A stretch of 64,000 nt of DNA, taken from the NCBI GenBank assembly GCA_051294375.1, contig CM119268.1, positions 17,007,947-17,071,946 of the forward strand, written 5' to 3'. This document shows, in pieces, positions 46,858 to 59,850 of this stretch (the first letter of the stretch is position 1; every line of letters begins with the position of its first letter). Source of the DNA: Paraspadella gotoi. Taxonomy: Eukaryota > Chaetognatha. The notes below the pieces were generated by a model. The model ran no database searches, had not been told where the DNA came from, and was given only the letters and a program-made list of their open reading frames with translations. Position numbers and translations under genes: made by a program.

Positions 46858-48346
46858 CGTGAAATAAATCACGTATAGTATTGAATGTATCTCTATGTTT
46901 TTTGGAAAGCACAACAACCAAAAACGAAAATAGTTCTCTTTCGACGCATCTTTCTTCTCACTGAGTTCTTTTCTCTCTCCATCCCCCCNNNNNNNNNNNN
47001 NNNNNNNNNNNNNNNNNNNNNNNNNNNNNNNNNNNNNNNNNNNNNNNNNNNNNNNNNNNNNNNNNNNNNNNNNNNNNNNNNNNNNNNNNNNNNNNNNNNN
47101 NNNNNNNNNNNNNNNNNNNNNNNNNNNNNNNNNNNNNNNNNNNNNNNNNNNNNNNNNNNNNNNNNNNNTCTCCACTTTTCTCGGTCATAATAAATAAGCC
47201 TTGATTCACTCCCGTGCCAGAGTTGAAGTCGAAAGCTTTTAAGCTTTCGCTCTGCGGGATGAAGCGAAGGCTGACGGTCAATGTTTCAATCGCTGCTTTG
47301 CTTTTTTTCTTTTAGTTTTTATTTAAGATTATATCCAAATTTAATTAAATTATAATGTTTATTAATTAGCGTTTTGTTTCTTTTATATTTAATTCTTCTT
47401 CTACCCAACATAAAAGAAAAAAAAATTTAGTGTTAAAATTTTTTTTGACTTCTTTGCGGTCCTATTAAAAAAATTTATTTGAACATTATTTGTATATTTG
47501 GGCTTTATTTTTAGTAGTAGCTCATATGTTTTATTTCCTTTATTGGTCATTTGTTTAAAACGCGGAGAAACGAGGTGAGCGTTACGTCGTTGAGACGCGA
47601 GGACGAATGGGTTTAAAAACGCTCGGACGAACCATAAAANNNNNNNNNNNNNNNNNNNNNNNNNNNNNNNNNNNNNNNNNNNNNNNNNNNNNNNNNNNNN
47701 NNNNNNNNNNNNNNNNNNNNNNNNNNNNNNNNNNNNNNNNNNNNNNNNNNNNNNNNNNNNNNNNNNNNNNNNNNNNNNNNNNNNNNNNNNNNNNNNNNNN
47801 NNNNNNNNNNNNNNNNNNNNNNNNNNNNNNNNNNNNNNNNNNNNNNNNNNNNNNNNNNNNNNNNNNNNNCTGCCATAAATATTTCATACGCATGTGCTAC
47901 TTGCTATAATTTAATCTAACAAGAACCATTTAACAAACTTCGTTCAAAACGACTTTCGTTAAAAGCGAAAAAAAAAGCTTATACGCGATCTCATCCTTTC
48001 CTTTCCTTTTCTCCCCCGGCGCGACTCAATGGTCCATGGACTCTCGTCAGCGGCCCATGATGNNNNNNNNNNNNNNNNNNNNNNNNNNNNNNNNNNNNNN
48101 NNNNNNNNNNNNNNNNNNNNNNNNNNNNNNNNNNNNNNNNNNNNNNNNNNNNNNNNNNNNNNNNNNNNNNNNNNNNNNNNNNNNNNNNNNNNNNNNNNNN
48201 NNNNNNNNNNNNNNNNNNNNNNNNNNNNNNNNNNNNNNNNNNNNNNNNNNNNNNNNNNNNNNNNNNNNNNNNNNNNNNNNNNNNNNNNNNNNNNNNNNNN
48301 NNNNNNNNNNNNNNNNNNNNNNNNNNNNNNNNNNNNNNNNNNNNNN

Positions 48347-48836
48347 CGTGATTGAGCAGCAGATGGCGCTTTTGAGGCGTGGAGGGATTCAGGGCCGGAA
48401 GAGGATGACTGAAAAGGACGACGACGACGACGACAAAGACGAAGACGACGACAAAGAAGAAATGAAGGACAAAAGAAACGAAGGCGACAAAGACGATGAA
48501 GACGTCGAAGAAGACAAAGACGACAAAGATGAGAAAGACAACGAGGACGACAAAAACAACGAACACGACAAAGGCGTTGAAGATGAAGAAGAAGACAAAG
48601 ACGACAAAGATGAGAAAGACAACGAGGACGACAAAAACAACAAAGACAACAAAGACGTTGAAGATGAAGAAGAAGACAAAGACGACAAAGATGAGAAAGA
48701 TGACAAAAACAACAAAGACAACAAAGACGTCGAAGATGAAGAAGAAGACAAAGATGAGAAAGACGACGAAAACAACGAAGACGACAGAGACGACGAAAAC
48801 GACGAACTCGTCTTTGACGCTGACGACCGCCATTGA
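48347..48836 (+). CDS. Acidic Asp/Lys/Glu repeat frame, entering from a gap
   Basis: Open from the end of the gap (48063-48346) to a stop at 48836. After VIEQQMALLRRGGIQGRKRM the product is built from DKDDKDEKDNEDDKNN-type repeats, three times a unit of about 100 bp, then ENDELVFDADDRH. Acidic low-complexity proteins exist, but the DNA is also a GAC/AAG minisatellite, open in other frames, and no splice sites or homology support it. I treat it as repeat DNA that might be translated. Confidence 0.2.
48419..48820 (+). repeat. GAC/AAG-rich minisatellite
   Basis: Higher-order repeat with unit GACAAAGACGACAAAGATG near 48510, 48595 and 48675. Adjacent gaps suggest that it was hard to assemble. Confidence 0.85.
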
Positions 48837-49099
48837 CGAACGCGCCAGGCCAGAAGGGACAATCGGCGACTTTTCGACCGACGTCCGGAAAAACCGTAAA
48901 AGATTCCGGACGGATTTCCGGCCTTTTTTTCCGGCGGAGGAAATTGCGGGAGGAAATCCGAAGGAAGTTAGACGAAGGGGGGAGGGATGTGGGGAGTGTG
49001 AAAGTGAAGGAGGAAAGGGAGGAAAGGAAAAAGAAAAAAGAAAAAAAAGTAAAAATTCGTTGAGTTTAGAAAAGAAAGAAAAAAGAAACGAGAAGAAAC

Positions 49100-52000
49100 G
49101 AAAAATGTAGGAAGAGAACAAATTTAAAGAAATTTAAATGTACCAAAGAATAAAAGGTTGAATGGAGTCAGGAAGATGGCGTTCCCAAGCAAAACGGGCC
49201 TCAGATGGTAGCGTATCACAGGTAAGTTGAAAGAGTAATAGAATGAAGAATGTGTATGGGGTTTCTATGTGAAAGTAAATTTTTTTTAAAAAATTCATGT
49301 TTGAAAAATATTTTTTTCTCTCGCCTTCATCCTTTCAACCTTCTCCCACTTTCCAACCTTACTCGCTTATCTATTCCCCCCTTATCTCCTGTCGCTCCCA
49401 TCTTTCCCCACCTCTTCCCAATCCATCTCTTCCTCCCATCAATTCCGTCTCTCTCATCTCCTCTCATCGCCTGACCGGATGAGGGACCCGACAAAAGTTC
49501 CCAGGACGAATTCCATCGGACAATGGGTCTCCCATTTTCTTTTTCAATTTCTTTCTCCTCACATTTTCTTCGTTTTTTTTCCTTCTCACTTTAGTCCGTC
49601 CTCTCTTTCTCTTCTTCTTTCTTCCCTTCTATCTCATACCTTCCCTCTCCCCCTCCCTCAAACGAATTCCTATTTTTATTTCTCCAGATTCTCCTTTGAT
49701 GAATCGAGGGGGCGCGCGCAAAAAAAGAGGGAACAAAAGGCTTCCGCTGTCGTCGTCGAAAACAAAAGGCGAGCGGGAGAGAGGAAGGTGAGAATTGAAA
49801 GGCCGAGCGAATTTTCGCTTTTGTCTTTCGTCTGAATTCGACGTTTGAAAATTTGAAAAGGGACCGAACAGGCGGTGGGGTCCGGGCACTGGNNNNNNNN
49901 NNNNNNNNNNNNNNNNNNNNNNNNNNNNNNNNNNNNNNNNNNNNNNNNNNNNNNNNNNNNNNNNNNNNNNNNNNNNNNNNNNNNNNNNNNNNNNNNNTTT
50001 TTTTTTTATCTTTGCATAAAATGCGCGCAGGGATGCGGTTGACGTTCGTCGGACGACGACCTCGGCAAAAACAAAGGACAATTATACAACGACAGAGACG
50101 ACGAAGAAGAGGAAGAAGAAGAAGACGACGAGTACGACGACGACAATGACTATACGAGAGACGACGACCACGACGCCGATGACGGCATGGAATCGTCCAT
50201 TGTCCAACTTTGGTCCCTAAACAATTGTTGGGACCGAAGGTGGAATCGTTTCGTATTTGGATGGAATGGAGGAAGCAAAAGGAGGGACGGGGAAGAAAGA
50301 GGAGGAAGAGAGAAAGGAAAAAGAAAGAAGTAGAAAAGAAAAAAAAAGGAAGAAAAAAGGAGAAAAGGAAGATTTTAATNNNNNNNNNNNNNNNNNNNNN
50401 NNNNNNNNNNNNNNNNNNNNNNNNNNNNNNNNNNNNNNNNNNNNNNNNNNNNNNNNNNNNNNNNNNNNNNNNNNNNNNNNNNNNNNNNNNNNNNNNNNNN
50501 NNNNNNNNNNNNNNNNNNNNNNNNNNNNNNNNNNNNNNNNNNNNNNNNNNNNNNNNNNNNNNNNNNNNNNNNNNNNNNNNNNNNNNNNNNNNNNNNNNNN
50601 NNNNNNNNNNNNNNNNNNNNNNNNNNNNNNNNNNNNNNNNNNNNNNNNNNNNNNNNNNNNNNNNNNNNNNNNNNNNNNNNNNNNNNNNNNNNNNNNNNNN
50701 NNNNNNNNNNNNNNNNNNNNNNNNNNNNNNNNNNNNNNNNNNNNNNNNNNNNNNNNNNNNNNNNNNNNNNNNNNNNNNNNNNNNNNNNNNNNNNNNNNNN
50801 NNNNNNNNNNNNNNNNNNNNNNNNNNNNNNNNNNNNNNNNNNNNNNNNNNTTTCTGGAACATAATTTTCTTTTCTTAGGTTTACTTCCTCTACACAGAAA
50901 AAATAGGGATTGTTAATATATTAAAAAGAAAATTTTTTCTTGGTTCTAATGAAGTTTGCATTTTGGTTAAGATTCAGACAATACAAAATTTTCTCGATTT
51001 TAACTTTTCACTTTTTTTCTTATTTTGTTTTTTGTCGTACAAATTATCCGAACAAAAATAACAAAAATAAATAAATTAAGAGGGAAAATTAAAAAGCCAT
51101 TAGCTTCTCGGATCCTCGAAGCTCAAAATCAAATTTAATCTGGAAAACAATCGAAAATCATGAGGCGTGACTTTGAGGACAATGACGACGACGACGACCA
51201 CGACGACGAAAGATGACGACAATAATCAGAACAAGCAGAACAACCAGAAAAACAAGAACAACAAACAACTGCACCATCGATAAAAACAAAAAAAAAAAAA
51301 AAAAATAGAAAAAAATTTAAACGCGCTTGACGTTCGTCACGTGACCTTTGCTTTGAAGGAAGGAATGATAAAAACGAGATAAAAAAATAAAAATAAAAAG
51401 AGGGAAAAAAAATCGACAAAACAAACTGGAGATAAAAGTGGAAAAGTCCCGTCCGATTTTCGTTTTTTTGCGAAGCGAAACTCGTAAAAATAAAAACAGA
51501 AAAACAAGCGACATGAGGAATAAAGGATGCGTCCACGAAAACTTGTTACAATGAATTTTTTAAATTATTTTTTCATTTGTGTATACATACATGTTTATTG
51601 ATTTTTATCGGTCCAGTTTCTTTTTTTAACTCCATTCATGTAATCATTTTGAAAAATATAACCAAAAAAATGCCAATATAAAACGATGCGTCGTCGCATC
51701 TTAAAATGTTGGCAACGGAAAAGTCGGTGAACTTTTTTTCGTTTTCCCCGTGAAACTCACGCGAATTGCGTAGGCCCTTTGTTTCGCCCGCGGTCTGCCG
51801 GCTGCCGGTCTGTCGGTCTGCCGGTCTGCCGATCTGCAGATCTGCCGGTCTGTCGGTCCGCCGGGCCTCCAGTCTGCCGGTCTGCCGATCTGGGGTGGTC
51901 CGCCGTGAGTGGGACTCGAGGAAGAATCAAACTGGTCTTCAAGACTTTCTACTCCATGGATGGAGGATAAGTATGAATAGTTCATTTAGAAATTAGTATG

Positions 52001-53600
52001 CTGGACGTCTTTTCGAAGTTTAGTTTAAAGTTTAAATGTTTAGTAAACNNNNNNNNNNNNNNNNNNNNNNNNNNNNNNNNNNNNNNNNNNNNNNNNNNNN
52101 NNNNNNNNNNNNNNNNNNNNNNNNNNNNNNNNNNNNNNNNNNNNNNNNNNNNNNNNNNNNNNNNNNNNNNNNNNNNNNNNNNNNNNNNNNNNNNNNNNNN
52201 NNNNNNNNNNNNNNNNNNNNNNNNNNNNNNNNNNNNNNNNNNNNNNNNNNNNNNNNNNNNNNNNNNNNNNNNNNNNNNNNNNNNNNNNNNNNNNNNNNNN
52301 NNNNNNNNNNNNNNNNNNNNNNNNNNNNNNNNNNNNNNNNNNNNNNNNNNNNNNNNNNNNNNNNNNNNNNNNNNNNNNNNNNNNNNNNNNNNNNNNNNNN
52401 NNNNNNNNNNNNNNNNNNNNNNNNNNNNNNNNNNNNNNNNNNNNNNNNNNNNNNNNNNNNNNNNNNNNNNNNNNNNNNNNNNNNNNNNNNNNNNNNNNNN
52501 NNNNNNNNNNNNNNNNNNNNNNNNNNNNNNNNNNNNNNNNNNNNNNNNNNNNNNNNNNNNNNNNNNNNNNNNNNNNNNNNNNNNNNNNNNNNNNNNNNNN
52601 NNNNNNNNNNNNNNNNNNNNNNNNNNNNNNNNNNNNNNNNNNNNNNNNNNNNNNNNNNNNNNNNNNNNNNNNNNNNNNNNNNNNNNNNNNNNNNNNNNNN
52701 NNNNNNNNNNGAAACATCGAGAAAAGCAAAGATTTTCACATCCTGCGCTCATCACTCTTTCTACTTGTCGTCACTCCTTCCACTCTGCCCGTTGAACTCT
52801 CCACTCCCCGCTAGATGTCTCTCCCCCTTTCACCCTTTCCACCCCCTCTCTCTCTCTCTCTCTCCTCCTTCTCTACTCATCTTCGTCTCTTGTTCCATTT
52901 CCGATCGGTCGCTTCGCGCCCAACCGCGGATTTTCCAAGCCGAGACGCGGAGAGAGCAAGATCGGCGTGCTTTCGAAAATCAAACGATGGCCGACGAAGA
53001 AGAAGAGGGAGGGAGAGGAAGACGAGAGAGAAGGAAGAAGAGATCCGAAGAGAGGAGAGAGGAAGAGAGAGAGAAGAGAGGAGAGAGAGACAGAGAGTAG
53101 AGAGAGAGAAGAGATAGGACGGAATGGAGATATAAAAAAAAAGAGAGAGACGGAGAGCGGAACTAATGGGAGAAATATAAAGAAAAGAGAGAGAGAGAGA
53201 GAGGGAAAAAACAGAAGCCGCGAGATTGATATAATTTGGGTGAATTATGGTGAACGTGGGGCTGAGTGAGTCGATGTGATTGGGGCGGATAAGGTTTGGT
53301 GGAGCAAGTGGGGTAAGGTATCACGGAAAATAATATCACTGGTAGGGGTCGAGTTGCTGGAGTTAAGTTAAATGTAGCGAAATAATTTCGCGAACAGAAT
53401 AGAAAGAGAGAAAGCGAGACGGCTGGGGGCGGAAGAAGCTTCAGAAAACAATAACAACGACAAAAGCGACAACGACAACAACAATAATAGCGACAACGAC
53501 AACAACAACAGTCGAGCTCGTTGCTGCGCTGCGACGAAGGACAAGAGGCAGGAGCCAATAAAAATCCCCGTCGCTTCTTTAACCAAATCAATTATGAAAA
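49100..53600. other. Gene-free stretch with three gaps
   Basis: Purine-rich and CT-rich blocks, gaps at 49893, 50380 and 52049. A non-repetitive block lies at 51320-51350 with GTCACGTGACCTTTG. No exon recognised. Confidence 0.4.
51795..51893 (+). repeat. 8-bp minisatellite (CTGCCGGT)n
   Basis: About a dozen units with CTGTCGGT and CTGCCGAT variants. Frames through it encode RSADLPVC-like repeats and are not genes. Confidence 0.9.
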
Positions 53601-53870
53601 TGAAAGGAATTCGGGTTCAGGAGCTGACGGCGATGACAATGACGATGGGGACAACGATGACGATGACGACGGAGATGACGACGATGATAATGTGATGATG
53701 ATTATCTATGAAGCAGGCAACGGCAAAAATCTAAAAACCTTTGTTTACAAAAAATTTTAACAGTGGATTTTAACGATTTACAAAAATTAAGAATCGAAAA
53801 TGACAACTATAATGACGATGATAACGATGACGATGATGATCACGATGACGAAGAAGTAAAACGTAAAACC
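53455..53870 (+). repeat. CAA/GAC and GATGAC simple repeats
   Basis: Imperfect AACGACAAC repeats (53455-53515), GATGACGAC (53630-53700) and again 53810-53855. Short acidic frames are compositional. Confidence 0.8.
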
Positions 53871-54599
53871 GTGAAGCATCGCGTGATGAAAGGAGAAAAT
53901 ATGGTTTCGCAACGAATAGAAAAGTTTAATGTCATGAAACAAACCTTCAAAATAGAGAAGTTGTGCAACGCGATGAATTGTCAATAAACATTCGAAATAA
54001 AAAAGAGAGGAAAAAAAAAGAATCCGTTTTATGTCATGAAACTGATATTTTATGTCAGAACCACATGATATCGAAATATCATAAAAAATGCATCGAAAAA
54101 TACAACTTCCTCTTCTCTTTTTCCCCACCCTTTCTCCTTCCCCTCTTTCTTTCTCCACCAGAGGGCCTCTTTTTTTTCTCCCTTCCCATTAAGCTAAACA
54201 CCTGATGAGCGAGAGAGAAAAAGAAAACATCCCTGATACCGAATAATTACTGGATTATAGCCTCAATTATGTTATGCCGTCCGACCCACTNNNNNNNNNN
54301 NNNCGTCGTCTTCGGAACCGTCGTCGGTTTTTGTCGATGCACAGATGTTTCCAAACAAACGCGACTATCGTTTCTCCCTCTACCGACGATCGTCGTAGCG
54401 TGAAAAACAAAAGACTCGATATGAGGCTTTAAAACAAAAACGGGGACTTTTTTTTCGCGAAGGGAGGGAGGAAGTGAGGGAAGGAGAGAGGAAGGGAGGT
54501 AAGTGATCCTGGTGGGGGAGCGGGTAAGGCGGAGGTAAGGCGAAGGAAGGTCGGCGGGACGAAAAAGCAATATTGCTTTTGTGTTAGCGGGCGCGACGA

Positions 54600-57100
54600 A
54601 AAACTTTTATTTTTCTTCTGTTTGTTTGTTACTCTTTTTTTTTTACTTTTTTTTCGTTCATTTTTGTTTGTTGTTTTTATTTTGATATTTTTTTTTCTTA
54701 TCCGTAATTTTAAGTTGGAATTCGAACCTAATTTAATTATTTAAAATTATCATAAACAATAAATATCTTTTAAAATCGCTCTTTAAATAAATGTAACGGC
54801 CTGTTATCACTACTTAAATTTTTTTGTATGAACTAAAGATTATAAGTTAAGCATATTATCTCACTATTTTTTAATAATTTAATCACGATTTTTTTTCCTT
54901 TATTTTCTCATTTCGGATAGAAATAAAAATATTCGGCNNNNNNNNNNNNNNNNNNNNNNNNNNNNNNNNNNNNNNNNNNNNNNNNNNNNNNNNNNNNNNN
55001 NNNNNNNNNNNNNNNNNNNNNNNNNNNNNNNNNNNNNNNNNNNNNNNNNNNNNNNNNNNNNNNNNNNNNNNNNNNNNNNNNNNNNNNNNNNNNNNNNNNN
55101 NNNNNNNNNNNNNNNNNNNNNNNNNNNNNNNNNNNNNNNNNNGCCCCTCTTCGCTTTGGAAAGCAAGCCAGCAAGCAAGCAATCAAGCACGCGCCCAAGC
55201 AAGCCTATCGGCCGGCCATTTGAAAGCCTAACCTTGACTTGCCCAGAGCGGCTACAGCCCTCTTACTTCTATTTCTATTGCGACAAGCGTCTTGCAAGTC
55301 TCCTTTTCTCCCCAGTCCGCTTGCCTCCACCTTTTCCAGCTTCCCCGTCCCTTATCCATCCCTTGCCAATCCATTACCCGTCCCTTGCCAGCTTACCATG
55401 ATTCCCGCTACCGACCCCTTCCATGATCATTCCCAAGTGCTAGACCATCTTTATTCTTCCCTGTTGCTCCATGCCCCTTTTGTACGCCTCCATGCCAACT
55501 TCCCTGCCCGCTCCCTACTCTGTCCGACCCCCCTGTCCGCCTCTATGCCCGCTTCGACCGCGCAACGAAGGCGGGACTCACGCTCGGACGAGTCGTCCGA
55601 TGCAATTGGACCGAACCTCGTCACCGGAAAAGCCGGGGAGAAAGAAAAGGGGAGGGAGGAAGGGAGGAAAGTGGAAGAGTGGGAGGGAAGAAGATGGAGG
55701 GGAGGATGGAAGGAAGGAAGAAAGAGAATGTGAAAGAGGGCGAGGNNNNNNNNNNNNNNNNNNNNNNNNNNNNNNNNNNNNNNNNNNNNNNNNNNNNNNN
55801 NNNNNNNNNNNNNNNNNNNNNNNNNNNNNNNNNNNNNNNNNNNNNNNNNNNNNNNNNNNNNNNNNNNNNNNNNNNNNNNNNNNNNNNNNNNNNNNNNNNN
55901 NNNNNNNNNNNNNNNNNNNNNNNNNNNNNNNNNNNNNNNNNNNNNNNNNNNNNNNNNNNNNNNAAAAAAAAGAACTGAAATAAAAATAAAGACAAAATGG
56001 CGAACAGAAAAAAAAATGGGGAAGCGACCAAAAGGAAGCGAAGCAGTGAAGGAAAAGCAGGTAAGACGCGATTAAAAAAAGAAAAGAAAAAAAGAAGAAA
56101 AAAAAATTTCTCTGTCAAACAAACGAACATCGGTTGACGAAATTTGTGTGTGAAATATTTGTTTTCTTTTTTCTTTTTTATAATTTTTCTTTCTTCTCTT
56201 TNNNNNNNNNNNNNNNNNNNNNNNNNNNNNNNNNNNNNNNNNNNNNNNNNNNNNNNNNNNNNNNNNNNNNNNNNNNNNNNNNNNNNNNNNNNNNNNNNNN
56301 NNNNNNNNNNNNNNNNNNNNNNNNNNNNNNNNNNNNNNNNNNNNNNNNNNNNNNNNNNNTTTTTTTTTCCACTCATACACTCGACAAAAGATACAGTCGT
56401 TTCTCCTCGTAATCGGATAAATCTCAATATCGGCCATTCAAACATCTATTCGCCCACNNNNNNNNNNNNNNNNNNNNNNNNNNNNNNNNNNNNNNNNNNN
56501 NNNNNNNNNNNNNNNNNNNNNNNNNNNNNNNNNNNNNNNNNNNNNNNNNNNNNNNNNNNNNNNNNNNNNNNNNNNNNNNNNNNNNNNNNNNNNNNNNNNN
56601 NNNNNNNNNNNNNNNNNNNNNNNNNNNNNNNNNNNNNNNNNNNNNNNNNNNNNNNNNNNNNNNNNNNNNNNNNNNNNNNNNNNNNNNNNNNNNNNNNNNN
56701 NNNNNNNNNNNNNNNNNNNNNNNNNNNNNNNNNNNNNNNNNNNNNNNNNNNNNNNNNNNNNNNNNNNNNNNNNNNNNNNNNNNNNNNNNNNNNNNNNNNN
56801 NNNNNNNNNNNNNNNNNNNNNNNNNNNNNNNNNNNNNNNNNNNNNNNNNNNNNNNNNNNNNNNNNNNNNNNNNNNNNNNNNNNNNNNNNNNNNNNNNNNN
56901 NNNNNNNNNNNNNNNNNNNNNNNNNNNNNNNNNNTCTCCGGGCGAGGGTGGTCGGAAGTGGAGGGGGAGGGAGGTGGGACATTTCGAGGGAATGGGGGAT
57001 GGTAAGGTGAAAAATGGGGGTTTTTTCAATGGCCTTTAAGGTGGTTTTTTTTTTAATTTTCTTCAGATTTTGTCTTTCTTAATTCTTTTTGTATTTAATG
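54600..57100. other. Gene-free stretch with four gaps
   Basis: AT-rich to 54930, then CC-rich sequence (55240-55600) and purine-rich edges of gaps. A short (AAGC)n run lies at 55164-55202. No exon recognised. Confidence 0.4.
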
Positions 57101-57339
57101 TCGCTCCCCGTTGAAAAGAGCCTGTTCGTTGAGCAGATCATCAGGGGGTTTTTAATCTCAACATCCCTGGCGTTGTTCAATCCCTCTCTAACTCTCTCTC
57201 TCTCTCTCTATTTCTCTCTCTCTCTCTCTGTCAGACTCCAAAGAAAGGATATCTCAACTCCTCTCACCTTTTCCCCCTCTATCTTTTTTCACTTTATATT
57301 CCTTTCCTCCCTTCATATTCCTCGGTTTCCTCTCTTTTT

Positions 57340-57490
57340 TCTGCCGACTTTCCACCGCCTGTGCACGGCTCACGACGCGGCCGCCTCGCCTTGCTGCCTC
57401 CCCCCCGCCCACCCCGCCACGGCGCAGCCTCAGCCGCAGCAGCCGAGTCGGTGCCCGATCGCCCGGTCGGATCAAGGGGCGAAATTTCGA
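57340..57490. other. GC-rich block, open in several frames
   Basis: GC-rich sequence including GCGGCCGCCTCGCC and CAGCCGCAGCAGCCG, open on both strands. It may be an exon or CpG-rich promoter fragment; no residues match a family I know. Confidence 0.25.
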
Positions 57491-57517
57491 TAATTGAGAC
57501 AGAAGCCTCAGGACGAG

Positions 57518-57600
57518 AAAGGGGATCTGTGTGGGGAAAAAAGGATCTGTGTAGGGAAAAAGAGATCTGTGTGTATAAATGGGGATCAGTACGTAAAAAG
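57518..57600 (+). repeat. 24-bp minisatellite (GGATCTGTGTGGGGAAAAA)n
   Basis: Four imperfect units, the last two diverged. Confidence 0.8.
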
Positions 57601-57844
57601 TGGGAAATGGGGAAAGGAATGGGCAAAGATGAAGATTGAGAAAGACCACTGATTTAATTTTGTTGCTTATAAAATAATACTTGTTTCACGTTCAAACCTT
57701 ATTTTATTTACTTATTTTTCATGTAAAATGTATAACAACGCTGTTTCTGTTTTTGCGTATTTTTCTTTATTATTTTCTTTATTGGCTACAGGCTTTCCTT
57801 CTTGATAAATTTTGTGAAAATCGTATTTTTAACACTAAAGTTGT

Positions 57845-58020
57845 AAAACCCGAAATGGGAATAAAAATCGCAAAACGAAAGATCGCGACATAACGCGGCG
57901 ACGCAGCGTCGAAGCAGCGGCTCCGCTGCAGCCTAACAGCGGCTCCGCAGCGGCGGCGCAAGACAAACGTGGCGCCCTGGTCGCCCGTTAGTCGAGGTAA
58001 GTAACCGTTCTAGTCGGGAG
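57845..58020 (+). other. Candidate exon end: Ala-rich frame with GTAAGT donor
   Basis: A plus-strand frame of about 50 codons includes RRRSVEAAAPLQPNSGSAAA and QDKRGALVAR and then stops; a strong GTAAGT donor lies 7 bp later (57997). The block contains two CAGCGGCTCCGC motifs. The frame has no visible start, so this is only a lead. Confidence 0.2.
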
Positions 58021-59169
58021 GGGAGCGCGGCCGGGGTCGACGGTAGAGGGGGCGACGGAAAGGGGGGCGTGCCTGCGACCTCTAACGAGCTTTTAACCCT
58101 TTCCGTCTCGCGGGGAAGCCAGGAATTGCAATCGTCGTCGTCGTCGTCGTTTGCCTTCGCTGTCACCGTCGTCGTTGTTGTCGCGCCTCTTTGTGTTTCT
58201 GTCGTCGTCGTCTTCGTCGTCCCTTCACAGTCGTCACCGTTATCGTCGTCATAGAAACCGACGGGGATTCGACTCACGACGACCAGGTCCGCCGCTCGAA
58301 TTCGAGAGGTTGAAAGGTCCTTTCCCCGGATGTAGATTTCTTATCACTTACCCGGACCTTTATCCTTTTCTTATCATTTACCCGGATGTTGATACCTTTT
58401 TTCATCACTTATCTAAAGTACCTTTTTTAGAACTACGAATAGATAAATTCCACAAACTACATATTTTCACATGTATGTGGCCTTCGCCTACACACCCAAC
58501 CAACTTTTATTTTTTTTGCTTTTCAGGTGAATCATGAATTTCTTTCTTCTTTCGCTTCTGTCACTCTCCCTTTAATATGCTATCATAACCCCAAAGTCCT
58601 TTTATAATCTATTAAAGTAAATTTCACGTTTCCCACTCTCACTCCCTTAGGGTTGATCTTATCACTTGCCGTTNNNNNNNNNNNNNNNNNNNNNNNNNNN
58701 NNNNNNNNNNNNNNNNNNNNNNNNNNNNNNNNNNNNNNNNNNNNNNNNNNNNNNNNNNNNNNNNNNNNNNNNNNNNNNNNNNNNNNNNNNNNNNNNNNNN
58801 NNNNNNNNNNNNNNNNNNNNNNNNNNNNNNNNNNNNNNNNNGAGAGAGAGAGAGAGAGAGAGTGAAGGGGAGGCCGGGTAAAAAAGGTCATCGGAGGTCA
58901 ACCTCACATAATGGAATTGTTATGCGAGAGGCAAATGGACAGAATGGCAACAATAACCGAGAAATGATATTTCTTTGTTTCGTTATTCACTTTTTTTCTT
59001 TTGTTTTAGTTGGAGTTTTGAGTATACTTTTACCGATATTTTTTACAGATATATTTACAGATAATTTTTCTTATCTGAATTTGAAATATAAACCCCTTAC
59101 GCCAGAAAAGCCAGACACAGAAAAGCCCAAAAAGGTAAAAATTATAGAAAATAAATATTAAAGACAAAA

Positions 59170-59175
59170 TAAAAA

Positions 59176-59267
<92 letters not shown>

Positions 59268-59515
59268 AAAAAAGAAAGAAAGAAAGAAAGAAAGAAAGAA
59301 AATTCTTCCGTCGCTCCGTCTCTGTTTTGTATTCGGATGCTCCCCCTAGCGAATTAGCTATCCAATCATTTTTAAGATCCGCCCATATCTAGAAAAAGGG
59401 GTCGGATATTTTTCGGCTTTTTCTCTCCCAAACGCCATCCAAACAAAATCGCCACGCGACCCCCAACATTCTCTCTCTCTCTCTCTCTNNNNNNNNNNNN
59501 NNNNNNNNNNNNNAA

Positions 59516-59583
<68 letters not shown>

Positions 59584-59850
59584 GAGAGGAGCAGACATGT
59601 TGGGGCGCGTGGCGATTTTTGTTTGGCAATGGGCGTTGTGGGAGAAGAAAGAGAAGCCGAAAAGAGTATCCGACCGGCTTTTTCTAGAGATATGGGCGGA
59701 TACTTAAACATGATGATTGGATAGACTAATTCGCTAATAGGGGGAGCGATCCCGACAATCACAAAACAGGAGAACGGGAGCGAACAGGAAAGAATTTGTT
59801 CCCTGTGTCTGTTCTTATCTTTCTCTTTCTTTCTTTTTTTTTTTTTTTTT
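59170..59850. repeat. Large inverted duplication around a 25-N gap
   Basis: The left arm (59296-59488) reappears as its reverse complement at 59514-59810: for example GCGAATTAGCTATCCAATCA on the left corresponds to GCGAATTAGTCTATCCAATC read backward on the right, and GATCCGCCCATATCTAGAAA to ATCCGCCCATATCTCTAGAA. Outer edges are (GAAA)n on the left and (CTTT)n on the right; inner edges are CT and GA. The arms differ mostly by small indels. Confidence 0.88.
59174..59300 (+). repeat. (GAAA)n microsatellite
   Basis: About 30 units with one A interruption at 59268; the outer part of the inverted duplication. Confidence 0.97.

Noticed and set aside
47186-47281. Minus-strand frame SLKAFDFNSGTGVNQGLF next to a gap
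   Set aside because: Short, ends in a gap, contains the palindrome GAAAGCTTTTAAGCTTTC, and matches no family I know.
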